Origin: Actinomycetes bacterium
Lineage (GTDB): Bacteria; Actinomycetota; Actinomycetes; Mycobacteriales; Mycobacteriaceae
Assembly: GCA_022600605.1 (NCBI GenBank)
Contig: JAHZKD010000259.1
Location: 1 to 43,288, forward strand
DNA: 43,288 bases
Direction of reading: 5' to 3'
The translations under genes were made by a program, and so were the position numbers. Under the pieces are notes generated by a model. It was not told where the DNA came from and made no database searches. It worked only from the letters and a program-made list of their open reading frames with translations. Shown here piece after piece: positions 17,904 to 27,264 of this stretch (position 1 is the stretch's first letter; each line of letters opens with the position of its first letter).

Positions 17904-18485
17904 GTGACCACCGCCGAGCCGGCTGAATTCCGTGAAGCGGTGGCGGCCATGAATGCCACCACCGTGCGACCTGAGATCGAGCTGGGCCCGATTCGGCCGC
18001 CACAGCGGCTGGCTCCGTTCAGCTACGCCTTAGGCGCCGAGGTAAAGCATCCCGAGACGCCGATCATCCCGGAGCGTTCCGAAGGTGACGCGTTCGGCCG
18101 GCTGATCTTGTTACACGACCCCGAGGGCGCGGACGCCTGGGACGGCACGATGCGCTTGGTCGCCTACATCCAGGCCGATCTGGATTCCAGCGAGGCCGTC
18201 GATCCGCTGCTGCCCGAGGTCGCCTGGAGCTGGCTGGTCGATGCGCTCCAGGAACGCGCCAACCACGTCACAGCACTGGGAGGGACCGTCACTGCCACCA
18301 CATCGGTGCGCTACGGAGATATCTCCGGGCCGCCGCGGGCCCACCAGCTTGAGCTTCGTGCCTCCTGGACGGCGACGACACTGGAGCTCGGACCGCACGT
18401 CGAGGCATTCTGTGAGGTTCTCGAGCACGCTGCCGGTCTGCCGCCGGACGGCGTGACCGATCTGAGTTCCCGCACCCGCGCCTAA
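17904..18485 (+). CDS. DUF3000 family protein (Rv2680-like)
   Basis: Encodes 193 residues from the GTG at 17904. The frame is open further upstream, but that part is antisense to the hemE start region. The conserved core reads RPPQRLAPFSYALGAEV, GRLILLHDPEGADAWDGTMRLVAYIQADLD and LPEVAWSWLVDAL, matching the actinobacterial DUF3000 family. The family has no known activity, and no catalytic motif stands out. There is no signal peptide or membrane segment. It precedes the RNase D gene by 4 bases and is almost surely co-transcribed with it, as in M. tuberculosis Rv2680-Rv2681. A role linked to RNA metabolism is possible but rests only on this pairing. Confidence 0.85.
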   Translation: MTTAEPAEFREAVAAMNATTVRPEIELGPIRPPQRLAPFSYALGAEVKHPETPIIPERSEGDAFGRLILLHDPEGADAWDGTMRLVAYIQADLDSSEAVDPLLPEVAWSWLVDALQERANHVTALGGTVTATTSVRYGDISGPPRAHQLELRASWTATTLELGPHVEAFCEVLEHAAGLPPDGVTDLSSRTRA

Positions 18486-18489
18486 CCAC

Positions 18490-19785
18490 ATGTCCGAACG
18501 CGAGGCGGTCGCTTCCGCAATAGAGCCTGAAGTTGACGCGTCCGGCGATGGCGAGCCTGAGGCTCCAGCGCCCGAGCCCCTGCTGGCGCCGCGGGACGGA
18601 GTGCCCGAGGTGTCGGCTAGCCGCAGCGAAATTGCCAGGGCTGCAGACCTTTTAGGGTCAGGTTCCGGGCCGTTCGCCGTGGACGCCGAGCGAGCGTCGG
18701 GCTTCCGCTATTCCAACCGCGCATACCTCATACAGCTCCGCCGGGCCGGCGCAGGCACCGTTTTACTCGATCCGATCAGTCACGGTGCAGACCCCGTTGC
18801 AGTCATGGCGCCGCTGGCTGAAGTACTGGCCACCGACGAGTGGGTACTGCATGCCGCCGATCAGGACCTGCCGTGCCTGGCCGAGCTCGGTTTGCGCCCG
18901 AGCACGCTCTACGACACCGAACTAGCTGGGCGGCTCGCCAACTTCGACCGGGTCAACCTGGCCGCGATGGTTCAGCGACTACTTGGGCTGCAGTTGATGA
19001 AGGGCCATGGCGCCGCGGACTGGTCCAAGCGTCCACTGCCCCACGACTGGCTGAACTACGCCGCACTCGACGTCGAGGTCCTGTGCGAACTGCGCGATGC
19101 AGTAGCCGAGACTCTGGAGGGGCAGGGCAAAACCCATTGGGTGAGACAGGAATTCGAGTTCCTGCGGACCTTTGAGGGGGCACCGACCAGACGCGATCGG
19201 TGGCGCCGCACCTCAGGCATCCATAAGGTCCGCAATTCCCGGGCGCTTGCGGCGGTGCGCGAATTGTGGACCACCCGCGACGAGATTGCCCGACGTCGCG
19301 ACATCGCCCCGGGCCGCATCCTGCCCGACAGTGCAATCATCAACGCCGCGACGACGAACCCCGATAGCGTCGAGAAGCTCACCGAATTGCCGGTGTTCGG
19401 CGGATCCAAGCAGCGACGCAGCGCCCAAGTATGGTTGGACGCACTGGCCCGGGCCCGCGCGAGCACCGATCCCCCCAGCCCTTCGGAGCCGTCCACCGGC
19501 CCGCCACCGGCGTCCCGGTGGACACGGCGCAAACCGGAGGCCGCGGTGCGACTGGAGGCCGCGAGGTCGGGGTTGTCTGAACTTGCACAACGCGTTTCGG
19601 TGCCTACCGAAAACCTGCTGTCCCCAGAAACCGTGCGGCGGCTGTGTTGGGACTGGGAACCGGTCGACGACACTACGGCCGCGGTCGAAGAGTTTCTGCA
19701 GGATTCCACGGCGCGGCAGTGGCAGTGCGAACTCACGGTGCCGGTACTCGCCGAAGCGCTGTCTGTATCTGCCGCCACCAACTAA
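18490..19785 (+). CDS. rnd: Ribonuclease D (3'-5' exoribonuclease with HRDC domain)
   Basis: Encodes 431 residues. An acidic Ala/Pro/Glu-rich leader (1-45) precedes a DEDD-type exonuclease domain. Exo I is FAVDAERASGFRYS, Exo II is HAADQDLPCLAELG and Exo III is YAALDVEVL, so all four acidic metal ligands and the Tyr are present. An HRDC domain follows (about 245-320; ALAAVRELWTTRDEIARRRDIAPGRILPD), used by RNase D to bind substrate RNA. The C-terminal part (about 330-431) resembles a second, poorly conserved helical domain. The enzyme trims 3' ends of structured RNAs such as tRNA precursors. It converges with dxs. Confidence 0.9.
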   Translation: MSEREAVASAIEPEVDASGDGEPEAPAPEPLLAPRDGVPEVSASRSEIARAADLLGSGSGPFAVDAERASGFRYSNRAYLIQLRRAGAGTVLLDPISHGADPVAVMAPLAEVLATDEWVLHAADQDLPCLAELGLRPSTLYDTELAGRLANFDRVNLAAMVQRLLGLQLMKGHGAADWSKRPLPHDWLNYAALDVEVLCELRDAVAETLEGQGKTHWVRQEFEFLRTFEGAPTRRDRWRRTSGIHKVRNSRALAAVRELWTTRDEIARRRDIAPGRILPDSAIINAATTNPDSVEKLTELPVFGGSKQRRSAQVWLDALARARASTDPPSPSEPSTGPPPASRWTRRKPEAAVRLEAARSGLSELAQRVSVPTENLLSPETVRRLCWDWEPVDDTTAAVEEFLQDSTARQWQCELTVPVLAEALSVSAATN

Positions 19786-19818
19786 GTACCGAAGCCGCCA
19801 TGACGTACCGAAGCCGCC
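19786..19818. repeat. Direct repeat of 14 bp between rnd and dxs
   Basis: GTACCGAAGCCGCC occurs at 19786-19799 and again at 19805-19818, just after the rnd stop codon. It lies in the 61-base convergent gap. No convincing intrinsic terminator is seen there. Confidence 0.6.
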
Positions 19819-19846
19819 TCAGCGTCTAGGCGGGCGGCCTCGACGC

Positions 19847-21760
19847 TCAGTCGAGGTGTTCGCTGATGGCATGCTCGGTCACCGATGCGCCCAATGCGGC
19901 CACCCACCCGGTGATCTGGCGAGCGAGGTTGCGCTCGGTGAGTCCGACGGAGTCGAGAACCTCGGCGCGCGACGCATGCTCGAAGAACTGCTGGGGCAGC
20001 GCTGCGTCCCGGCATGGCACGTCCAACCCGGTACGCCGCAGAGCACCCGAGACCGCCGAGCCCACCCCGCCATGGACACCGTTGTCCTCGACCGTCACGA
20101 CCAGCTTGTGTCCGGCCGCCAGGGCCACGACCTCCTCAGGAACGGGCAATACCCAGCGCGGGTCGACCACCGTCACGCCGATGCCCTGGTCGCGTAGCCG
20201 CGCAGCGGCGGCAAGGGCCATCTTCGCGAACGGTCCCACCGCGATGACAAGGGCATCCGCCGACAACCCGGCAGTCGGAACCGCGAGCACATCGACGCCG
20301 CCACGCCGCTCGATCGCCGGGGTATCCTCGCCCACATCGCCTTTGGGAAAGCGAACAGCGGTGGGGCCGTCGTTGACCTCGAGCGCCTCGCCGAGCTCCT
20401 CCCACAACCTGGCACCGTCGCGCGGTGCCGCCACCCGCATGCCGGGTATCACTCCCAGGATCGACAGATCCCACATACCGTTGTGGCTCGCGCCGTCGGA
20501 CCCGGTAACCCCGGACCGGTCCAGGACCATCGTCACCGGCAGCTTGTGCAGCGCGACATCCATCATGATCTGGTCGAACGCGCGGTTGAGGAACGTCGAG
20601 TAGACGGCGACCACCGGATGCATGCCGCCCATCGCCAAACCAGCCGCCGAGGTCACGGCGTGCTGCTCGGCGATGCCGACGTCGAAGAATCTGTCCGGAA
20701 ACCGCTTCCGGAAGGCACTGAGCCCAGTCGGCCCCGGCATTGCGGCGGTGATTGCCACGACATCGCGCCGCTTGGCGGCCAGCTCGATCAGGGCCTCGGA
20801 GAACGCCGACGTCCAGCCGGGACCCGGCATCGACGTGGCCAGGCCCGTCCCCGGGTCGATGACGCCGCAGGCGTGCATCTGGTCGTCCTCGTCATTTTCA
20901 GCAGGCGGATAGCCCATTCCCTTGCGGGTGACGACATGCACCACGACAGGAGCGTTGAAGCCGCGGGCGTGGCGCAGCGCACTCTCCACAGCGTGCTCGT
21001 CATGACCGTCGATGGGGCCGACGTACTTGAGCCCCAGATCGGTGAACATCACCTGCGGAGACAACGCGTCCTTGACGCCGGCCTTGATGCTGTGCACGCA
21101 CTGGTAGCAGAACTCACCGATGACCGGCAGCCCCCGCATCGCCTTGCGGCCTTCCTCAAGCATCCGCTCGTATCCCGGCTGCAGCCGCAGGCCCGCCAGG
21201 TGTTCGGCGAAGCCGCCAATCGTCGGCGCATAGCTGCGGCCGTTGTCGTTGACCACAATCACCACCGGCCGCGACGAGGCGGCGATGTTGTTCAACGCTT
21301 CCCAGCACATGCCACCGGTGAGCGCACCATCGCCGACGACGGCGACGACGTGCCGGTTGCGGTGACCAGTGAGTTCGAAAGCTTTGGCCAATCCGTCGGC
21401 GTAAGACAGCGAGGAGCTGGCATGGCTGGACTCGACCCAGTCATGTTCGCTCTCGGACCGAGAGGGGTAGCCCGACAGGCCGTCCTTTTTTCGAAGCGTG
21501 TCGAAGTCCTGGCTGCGTCCGGTGAGCATCTTGTGCACATATGCCTGGTGACCGGTGTCGAAGAGGATCGGGTCGTGAGGTGAATCGAAGACCCGGTGAA
21601 GCGCCAACGTCAACTCCACCACGCCGAGGTTGGGCCCCAGGTGCCCACCAGTGGCAGCGACTTTGTAGATCAGGAAGTTGCGGATCTCGCAGGCCAACTC
21701 GTGAAGCTGCGCCTGCGTCAGATGCTGCAGATCTGCAGGGCCGCGGATCTGTTCGAGCAT
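19847..21760 (-). CDS. dxs: 1-deoxy-D-xylulose-5-phosphate synthase
   Basis: Encodes 637 residues, full length for DXS. It condenses pyruvate and glyceraldehyde 3-phosphate with thiamine diphosphate, the first step of the MEP isoprenoid pathway that feeds decaprenyl phosphate and menaquinone. The ThDP site is visible as [18 protein letters not shown] with [10 protein letters not shown]. The transketolase pyrimidine domain has [17 protein letters not shown], and the C-terminal domain starts near VLAVPTAG. His in [13 protein letters not shown] and the [13 protein letters not shown] loop are typical. It corresponds to dxs1 (Rv2682c). nhaA ends only 27 bases upstream on the same strand, so read-through is possible. 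Confidence 0.96.
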   Translation of the reverse strand: MLEQIRGPADLQHLTQAQLHELACEIRNFLIYKVAATGGHLGPNLGVVELTLALHRVFDSPHDPILFDTGHQAYVHKMLTGRSQDFDTLRKKDGLSGYPSRSESEHDWVESSHASSSLSYADGLAKAFELTGHRNRHVVAVVGDGALTGGMCWEALNNIAASSRPVVIVVNDNGRSYAPTIGGFAEHLAGLRLQPGYERMLEEGRKAMRGLPVIGEFCYQCVHSIKAGVKDALSPQVMFTDLGLKYVGPIDGHDEHAVESALRHARGFNAPVVVHVVTRKGMGYPPAENDEDDQMHACGVIDPGTGLATSMPGPGWTSAFSEALIELAAKRRDVVAITAAMPGPTGLSAFRKRFPDRFFDVGIAEQHAVTSAAGLAMGGMHPVVAVYSTFLNRAFDQIMMDVALHKLPVTMVLDRSGVTGSDGASHNGMWDLSILGVIPGMRVAAPRDGARLWEELGEALEVNDGPTAVRFPKGDVGEDTPAIERRGGVDVLAVPTAGLSADALVIAVGPFAKMALAAAARLRDQGIGVTVVDPRWVLPVPEEVVALAAGHKLVVTVEDNGVHGGVGSAVSGALRRTGLDVPCRDAALPQQFFEHASRAEVLDSVGLTERNLARQITGWVAALGASVTEHAISEHLD

Positions 21761-21766
21761 CCCGTA

Positions 21767-21772
21767 AGTCTA
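21767..21772 (-). promoter_or_regulatory. Predicted -10 hexamer TAGACT, leaderless layout, for dxs
   Basis: On the minus strand TAGACT ends 6 bases before the dxs ATG at 21760 and lies inside the short gap after nhaA. It indicates a dxs-specific promoter. Confidence 0.45.
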
Positions 21773-21787
21773 CGCACGGCCGTCGCC

Positions 21788-23128
21788 TCAGTCTTGTGGT
21801 GTGTCGTAGACATCGGGCACTCCATCACGGTCGGTGTCGACCGTCTCCTGGGCGTAAATCCGCCGGTAGGCGGCATTCCTGCTGAGCAGCACACCGGCCG
21901 CCAACGTCGCTGCCAACAGGGAACCCGCCAACACGCCAACCTTCACTAATTCGTCACGATTGGTGCCCAGTCCGTAGGCCAAATCGCCGATCAGCAGCGA
22001 CACGGTGAACCCGATCCCGGCAAGCATGGACACGCCAAGAACATCCACCCAGCGCAGAGACGGATCCAGCTTCGCGCGGGTCGCGGCGGCCATAAATCGT
22101 GTGGTCAAGAGGATCCCCACGGGTTTACCCAGAACCAGTCCGAGCACGATGCCCAGCGCAACCGGGTCGCTGAGCGCGCTGGTGAGCCCGCTGAGGCCGC
22201 CAAAGGCCACACCCGCGGCGACGAAAGCGAATACCGGGATCGCGATTCCGGCCGATATCGGGCGTATGACGTGCTCAAAGTGCTCAGCCATGCCCACTCG
22301 AGCATCCTCGTCGACCTCGGCCCCGTGGCGCGTCGCCGAACGGCGCACCGGAACCATGAATCCGAGTAGTACACCCGCCACCGTGGCGTGCACGCCGGAC
22401 TCGTGCAGCAGTACCCAGGTGGCGAGTGCAAGCGGGATCAGCAGCCACCAGGACTGCACGCCGCGCTGCACGCACAGCGCGAACGCAGCCAGCGGCACCA
22501 ACGTCAAAGCCAGGGCAGTCACATTGATGTCGTCGGTGTAGAAGAGGGCGATGACAGTGATCGCCAGCAGGTCGTCGACTACGGCCAGGGTCAACAGGAA
22601 CGTCCGCAGGGCCGCGGGCAGGTGGGTCGAGATGACCGCGAGCACGGCTACCGCGAACGCGATGTCGGTCGCCGTCGGGATCGCCCAGCCGCGCAGCGCC
22701 CCATCTCCGGTCTTGATATTCACCAGGACGAAGATCAGTGCCGGTACTACCATCCCGCCCACCGCGGCGGCTATCGGTAGCGCAGCGCGACTTGGGCTGC
22801 GCAGGTCTCCGGCAACGAATTCGCGCTTGAGTTCCAGCCCCACGACGAAGAAGAAGATGGCCAAGAGCCCGTCGCCGGCCCAAGCGCCCACGGTGAGACA
22901 CAGGTGCAGGCCGAAGGGCTCCCCGCCGATCTGGAGGTCCCGCAGCGCGAAGTAGCTTGGCGCCCACGGGGAGTTCGCCCAGATCAGTGCCACTCCCGCG
23001 GCGACCAGCAGGATCAACCCGCCGACGGTCTCCGTGCGCAGGATCTCGGTGATCCTGCTGGTCTCCGCCCATGAGCCGCGGGAGAAGAGCACAGAGCGGA
23101 TACGTCGCCCGCCGCGGTGAGATGTCAC
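21788..23128 (-). CDS. nhaA: Na+/H+ antiporter NhaA with C-terminal Asp-rich tail
   Basis: Encodes 446 residues from a GTG at 23128, preceded by AGAGG at a suitable distance. About twelve membrane segments are present. NhaA signatures include [30 protein letters not shown] (Asp155) and the ion-binding Asp pair in AVVDDLLAI (Asp185/186). The protein exchanges Na+ for H+ across the plasma membrane and protects against salt and alkaline pH. The cytoplasmic C terminus ends in [12 protein letters not shown], a DxDxDGxxDxxD pattern like calcium-binding loops of EF-hand or thrombospondin-3 type. M. tuberculosis has no nhaA at this position (from memory), so this gene is an accessory difference between dxs and the methyltransferase gene. 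Confidence 0.92.
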   Translation of the reverse strand: MTSHRGGRRIRSVLFSRGSWAETSRITEILRTETVGGLILLVAAGVALIWANSPWAPSYFALRDLQIGGEPFGLHLCLTVGAWAGDGLLAIFFFVVGLELKREFVAGDLRSPSRAALPIAAAVGGMVVPALIFVLVNIKTGDGALRGWAIPTATDIAFAVAVLAVISTHLPAALRTFLLTLAVVDDLLAITVIALFYTDDINVTALALTLVPLAAFALCVQRGVQSWWLLIPLALATWVLLHESGVHATVAGVLLGFMVPVRRSATRHGAEVDEDARVGMAEHFEHVIRPISAGIAIPVFAFVAAGVAFGGLSGLTSALSDPVALGIVLGLVLGKPVGILLTTRFMAAATRAKLDPSLRWVDVLGVSMLAGIGFTVSLLIGDLAYGLGTNRDELVKVGVLAGSLLAATLAAGVLLSRNAAYRRIYAQETVDTDRDGVPDVYDTPQD

Positions 23129-23222
23129 AGCCTGCCTCTAGTTCTCGTCAACGAATGCCCGCCGACCAGACTTCCCGGCGCACCCGCCCGACATGCTATG
23201 CCAGACCCTCGAGTTGCACCGA

Positions 23223-24458
23223 TCATCGTTGCAGCGCCGCGACACATTCGACGTGGTGGGTCAATGGGAATGAGTCGAATACTTCCAGCTGCTCCACCGT
23301 GTAGCCGTGGCCACGGTAGAGCCCGATGTCACGCGCGAAAGAGGCTGGTTCACAGCCGATGTGGACGATGCGCGGCACGCCTGCGGCCGCGAGCAAGTCA
23401 ATCACCTCACGGCCGGCCCCGGCGCGGGGTGGGTCCAGCACGGCGACGTCAGCACCGCGTCGCTGCCCGGCCAGCGCGCGCCGCACAGACTCGGTCCGTA
23501 CCGAGACGCAGCCGAGGTCGGCCAGCGCAGCACGCGCCGAGCGGGCTGCGCCCCGCGATGTATCGACGGTAAGAACGTGGCCGGCCTCGCCGACGGCTTG
23601 GGCCAGGGCCGCGGCGAATACGCCGACCCCGCCGTAGAGGTCCCAGGCTGTCATGCCCGGTTCGAGCTGAGCCCACTCGGCGACGAGCGAGCTGTACAGC
23701 GTTGGCGCATCGCGATGTGCCTGCCAGAACGCCGTCACCGGGACCTGCCAGCTCTGCTGGTCAACGCGCTGGACTGCCTCGTAGCTACCTTCTGCCACGG
23801 TTATCCGCCGGCCCCCACCGGTGGAGGCGGTCTTGCGGTCACCGCGGCGGGTCCCCGACACCACTATGTGGCGATCGCCGTCGTCGTCGATCGCCACGTG
23901 GACCTGCGAGCCCGCGGGCCATTTCCGGTCGGCGACTCCGGCGAGCATGCCCGCGGGCAGTTGGGCACATTCCAGCCGGTGCACCAGCTCTGCACTGTGG
24001 TAGCGGTGAAACCCGGCTCGGCCGTCTGCCGAGGTGTCCAGCCTCACCCGGGTGCGCCATCCCTGCGCACCCAGCTCGCCTACTGGACGGGCGGTGGCGT
24101 CCTGTTCATCGCGCCAGCGGTATCCGCCAAGGCGGGAAAGCTGATTTGCCACCACCGCGCCCTTGAGCCGCCGCGCGGCGGCCGGCTCGGCGAAGGCAAG
24201 GTCGCAGCAACCCGCCCCGTGGACCCCGGCGATCGGACATAGCGAGTCCACTCGGTCGGCAGCGGGCTCGAGCACCTCGATGACCTCGGCGTTCCAGTAG
24301 GACCCTCGCCCCCCGGCGCCACCTGTTATGCGGACCCGGACCGTCTCTGCGGGCAGCGCGTACCGGACGAACACCACCCGCCCCTCGTGGCGTGCCACGC
24401 AGCTACCCCCGTTGGCCGCCGGGCCGGTGGTCAACGTAAGTTCGACGGGCCGGGTCAC
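23223..24458 (-). CDS. TrmA/RlmD-type RNA m5U methyltransferase (Rv2689c-like)
   Basis: Encodes 411 residues from a GTG at 24458, five bases after the transporter stop. The longer upstream frame is antisense or overlapping and is rejected. A TRAM-like N-terminal domain (about 1-55) leads to a central domain and a C-terminal class I SAM methyltransferase fold (WDLYGGVGVFAAALA). The catalytic Cys is in IVHIGCEPASFARD, and the base Glu is in HHVECVAAL. RlmD carries a 4Fe-4S cluster on C-x5-C-x2-C plus a distant Cys. Here the first block reads CPIAGVHGAGCC, so that spacing is lost. It methylates a uridine in tRNA or 23S rRNA; which one cannot be told. Confidence 0.85.
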   Translation of the reverse strand: MTRPVELTLTTGPAANGGSCVARHEGRVVFVRYALPAETVRVRITGGAGGRGSYWNAEVIEVLEPAADRVDSLCPIAGVHGAGCCDLAFAEPAAARRLKGAVVANQLSRLGGYRWRDEQDATARPVGELGAQGWRTRVRLDTSADGRAGFHRYHSAELVHRLECAQLPAGMLAGVADRKWPAGSQVHVAIDDDGDRHIVVSGTRRGDRKTASTGGGRRITVAEGSYEAVQRVDQQSWQVPVTAFWQAHRDAPTLYSSLVAEWAQLEPGMTAWDLYGGVGVFAAALAQAVGEAGHVLTVDTSRGAARSARAALADLGCVSVRTESVRRALAGQRRGADVAVLDPPRAGAGREVIDLLAAAGVPRIVHIGCEPASFARDIGLYRGHGYTVEQLEVFDSFPLTHHVECVAALQR

Positions 24459-24463
24459 CCCCG

Positions 24464-26458
24464 TCAATCGAGGAATCCTCTGCGCGCGTCCCCGGGAGCC
24501 GATTGCGGCTCCAACTTCTTCAACCGTTCCGACGAAGACAGTTGCCACGGAACCGAAGTCACCATGACGTTGGGTTCGAACAGGAGTCGACCCTTGAGCC
24601 GCAGCGCACTCTGGTTGTGCAGCACCTGTTCCCACCAATGGCCCACCACATACTCAGGGATGAATACGGTGACGACGGTGCGCGGCGACTCCTTGCCTAC
24701 CCGTTTGACGTAGTCGATAACGGGGCGGGTGATCTCCCGGTACGGCGACGCGATCACCTTCAGCGGCACGCTGGTATCACTGTCTTCCCACTTATGCACC
24801 AATTCGCGGGTCTCGGCATCGTCCACGCTGACCGTGATGGCCTCCAGCATGTCTGGCCTGGTGGCCCGCGCGTAGGCGAGCGCGCGCAACGTCGGCAGGT
24901 GCAGGTTGGACACCAACACGATCGCGTGGTTGCGGCTGGGCAACACAACGTCCCCGGCCTCAGCCGCACGCAGTTCGAGCTCGCGGCTGACCGACGCGTA
25001 ATGGCGGTGAATGAGTTTCATGATTACGAACAGCGCGCCCATCGCCAGGATCGCGATCCATGCTCCGGTCACGAACTTGGTGACGACCACGATGATGAGC
25101 ACGGTGCCGGTACAGATGAATCCGATGATGTTGATCGTCTTGGCGCGGTTCATCCGGGAGCGGGCGGCCACGTCGGTTTCCTTGCGCAACAACCGGTTCC
25201 AGTGCCGCACCATTCCCATCTGACTAAGGGTGAACGCCACGAAAACCCCTACGATGTAGAGCTGGATCAACGCGGTGACATGCGCCTGGAACACCACTAC
25301 GAATGCGATGGCCCCGAAAGTCAAAAACAGGATTCCGTTGGAGAACGCCAATCGATCGCCACGCGTGTGCAGCTGACGGGGCAGGAAACGGTCCTGCGCC
25401 AAAATCGATCCGAGCACCGGAAAACCATTGAACGCGGTGTTGGCGGCCAGCACCAAAATGAGCGCCGTGACGCCGGCGATCAGGTAGAGGCCGATCGGCA
25501 TGTCGTGGAACACCGCGTCAGCAAGCTGGGTCACCAACGTCTTCTGTCGATAGTCTTCGGGCGCGCCGATGAGTTGTTCCTCCGGCCGGTCGGCGACCTG
25601 CACGCCGGTTGCCTTGGCCAGCATTATGATCCCCATGAACAGCGTGACAGCGATGACGCCCAGCAGCAGCAGTGTCGTGGCGGCATTGCGGGACTTGGGT
25701 TTGCGGAACGCCGGAACGCCATTACTGATCGCCTCGACACCAGTCAGCGCTGCACTGCCTGACGAGAATGCCCGGGCAACAAGAAACAGCAGCGCAAAGC
25801 CGACGATGTCGCCGTTCTCCGCGTGCATCTCGAAATCCGCGGATTCCGCGCGCAGCGGCTCACCCAGCACAAAGATCTGGAAGAACCCCCAGGCCAGCAT
25901 GAGGTACATGCCGATCATGAACGCGTAGGTCGGAAATGCGAATGCAGTCCCGGATTCGCGGATGCCGCGCAGGTTCAGCGATGCGAGAAACAGGATCGCC
26001 GCCACCGCGAACCACACTTTGTGCTCGTCGACGAACGGCACCGCCGACCCGATGTTCGACATCGCCGCCGACATCGACACCGCCACCGTCAACACGTAAT
26101 CCACCAGCAACGCGCTGGCGACGGTGAGTCCGGCGGTGGGGCCGAGGTTGGTGGTCGCCACCTCGTAGTCGCCGCCACCTGAGGGGTATGCGTGCACATT
26201 CTGCCGGTTGCAGGCGATCACAATGAGCATCACCGCGGCCACCGCAAGGCCGATCCACGGCGTCATCGTGTAGGCCGACAGCCCCGCCACCGACAGCACT
26301 CGGAAGATCTCCTCGGGTGCGTAGGCCACCGAAGACAACGCATCGGAGGCGAACACCGGCAAAGCTATCCGCTTTGGCAGCAGAGTGTGGGACAGGTTGT
26401 CGCTACGGAACGGCCGACCCAGCACCAGCCGCCGCGCGGCGGTAGAAAGCTTGGACAC
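24464..26458 (-). CDS. APC-superfamily transporter, KimA-like potassium importer (Rv2690c-like)
   Basis: Encodes 664 residues from a GTG at 26458, chosen because the homologue starts at the equivalent of SKLSTAARRLVLG; the frame extends upstream without similarity. Residues 1-500 contain about twelve membrane segments. Blocks such as SDALSSVAYAPEEI, LLVDYVLTVAVSMSA, LNLRGIRESG, FSSGSAALTGVEAISN, NGILFLTFG and GVFVAFTLSQMGM strongly recall Bacillus KimA (YdaO), a high-affinity proton-coupled K+ importer. The cytoplasmic C-terminal domain (about 500-664; VVTVFIPEYVVGHWW, LHNQSALRLKGRLLF) also fits KimA. M. tuberculosis Rv2690c is usually listed only as an integral membrane protein. It is divergent from ceoB-ceoC, whose products are K+-uptake regulatory subunits. 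Confidence 0.8.
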   Translation of the reverse strand: MSKLSTAARRLVLGRPFRSDNLSHTLLPKRIALPVFASDALSSVAYAPEEIFRVLSVAGLSAYTMTPWIGLAVAAVMLIVIACNRQNVHAYPSGGGDYEVATTNLGPTAGLTVASALLVDYVLTVAVSMSAAMSNIGSAVPFVDEHKVWFAVAAILFLASLNLRGIRESGTAFAFPTYAFMIGMYLMLAWGFFQIFVLGEPLRAESADFEMHAENGDIVGFALLFLVARAFSSGSAALTGVEAISNGVPAFRKPKSRNAATTLLLLGVIAVTLFMGIIMLAKATGVQVADRPEEQLIGAPEDYRQKTLVTQLADAVFHDMPIGLYLIAGVTALILVLAANTAFNGFPVLGSILAQDRFLPRQLHTRGDRLAFSNGILFLTFGAIAFVVVFQAHVTALIQLYIVGVFVAFTLSQMGMVRHWNRLLRKETDVAARSRMNRAKTINIIGFICTGTVLIIVVVTKFVTGAWIAILAMGALFVIMKLIHRHYASVSRELELRAAEAGDVVLPSRNHAIVLVSNLHLPTLRALAYARATRPDMLEAITVSVDDAETRELVHKWEDSDTSVPLKVIASPYREITRPVIDYVKRVGKESPRTVVTVFIPEYVVGHWWEQVLHNQSALRLKGRLLFEPNVMVTSVPWQLSSSERLKKLEPQSAPGDARRGFLD

Positions 26459-26466
26459 GAGTGCCA

Positions 26467-26472
26467 AGAGTA
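26467..26472 (-). promoter_or_regulatory. Predicted -10 hexamer TACTCT, leaderless layout, for the KimA-like gene
   Basis: On the minus strand TACTCT ends 8 bases before the GTG at 26458, within the 134-base divergent gap to ceoB. Confidence 0.35.
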
Positions 26473-26592
26473 AGCCCGAAGGCCGTCTCCCGTGGGACAG
26501 CGGTAGCGTTCTGCAGTGCGCGGGTGCTGCCGCAGCAGTGTGGGGAGGCAGTTTGGGCAAGCAACGTCTGCTCAGGCGGGAAGGGACCGTAA

Positions 26593-27264
26593 GTGCATGT
26601 AGTGGTGATGGGATGCGGCCGGGTGGGCGCGTCCCTATCGGACAGCCTGGCCAGGATCGGCCACGACGTCGCGGTAATCGACCGGGACAGCACGGCCTTT
26701 CACCGGCTCTCCCCCGAATTTGAGGGGCAACGGATTCTCGGCATGGGTTTCGATCGTGACGTCTTGTTGCGGGCACGCATCGATGAGGCCACAGCCTTTG
26801 CGGCGGTGTCTTCGGGCGACAATTCCAACATCATCTCCGCGCGGGTAGCGCGGGAGACGTTCGGCGTGCCGCGGGTCGTCGCGCGTATCTACGACGCCAA
26901 ACGCGCGGCAATCTACGAACGACTCGGCATCCCCACCGTGGCTACGGTGCCCTGGACCACTGACCGACTACTCAACGTGCTGACCCGCGAGAACAAAACC
27001 ACCAAGTGGCGCGATCCGACCGGCAATGTCGGAGTCGCCGAGTTGGCGCTGCACGAAGACTGGGTGGGCCGCCGGGTGACGGATCTAGAAGCCGCCACCT
27101 CAGGTCGGGTGTCGTTCATCATCCGGTTCGGCGCCGGAACGCTGCCGACCGCCGGGACCGTCATCCAGGCGGGAGACCAGGTTTATCTGGCGGCGATCTC
27201 CGGGGGCATCGCCGAGGCCCTGGCCATTGCGGCAATGCCCCCTACTGAGGACCCGGAGGCCTGA
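26593..27264 (+). CDS. ceoB: TrkA-type RCK protein CeoB
   Basis: Encodes 223 residues. An RCK_N Rossmann domain (1-120) starts with VVVMGCGRVGASLSDSLA and has Asp-Arg-Asp after the second strand, typical of NAD(H)-binding Trk regulatory subunits. The conserved SSGDNSNIISARVARETFG follows. An RCK_C domain (about 140-215; VGVAELALHEDWVGRRVTDLE) can bind a nucleotide ligand. It acts in the cytoplasm on a K+ transporter. AAGGGA lies 7 bases before the GTG and is the ribosome binding site. Its last base overlaps the ceoC ATG (TGATG), so the two are translationally coupled. Confidence 0.92.
   Translation: MHVVVMGCGRVGASLSDSLARIGHDVAVIDRDSTAFHRLSPEFEGQRILGMGFDRDVLLRARIDEATAFAAVSSGDNSNIISARVARETFGVPRVVARIYDAKRAAIYERLGIPTVATVPWTTDRLLNVLTRENKTTKWRDPTGNVGVAELALHEDWVGRRVTDLEAATSGRVSFIIRFGAGTLPTAGTVIQAGDQVYLAAISGGIAEALAIAAMPPTEDPEA

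Noticed and set aside
19819..19846. Possible dxs terminator hairpin (AGCGTC and GACGCT arms)
   Set aside because: Stem of only six pairs with a 15-base loop and no U tract.
20483..21583. 366-codon plus-strand frame opposite dxs
   Set aside because: dxs is unmistakable on the other strand, and this frame is rich in His/Arg/Gln as expected of antisense high-GC DNA.
24503..25762. 419-codon plus-strand frame opposite the KimA-like gene
   Set aside because: Antisense shadow; no start signal and a His/Gln/Arg-biased composition.
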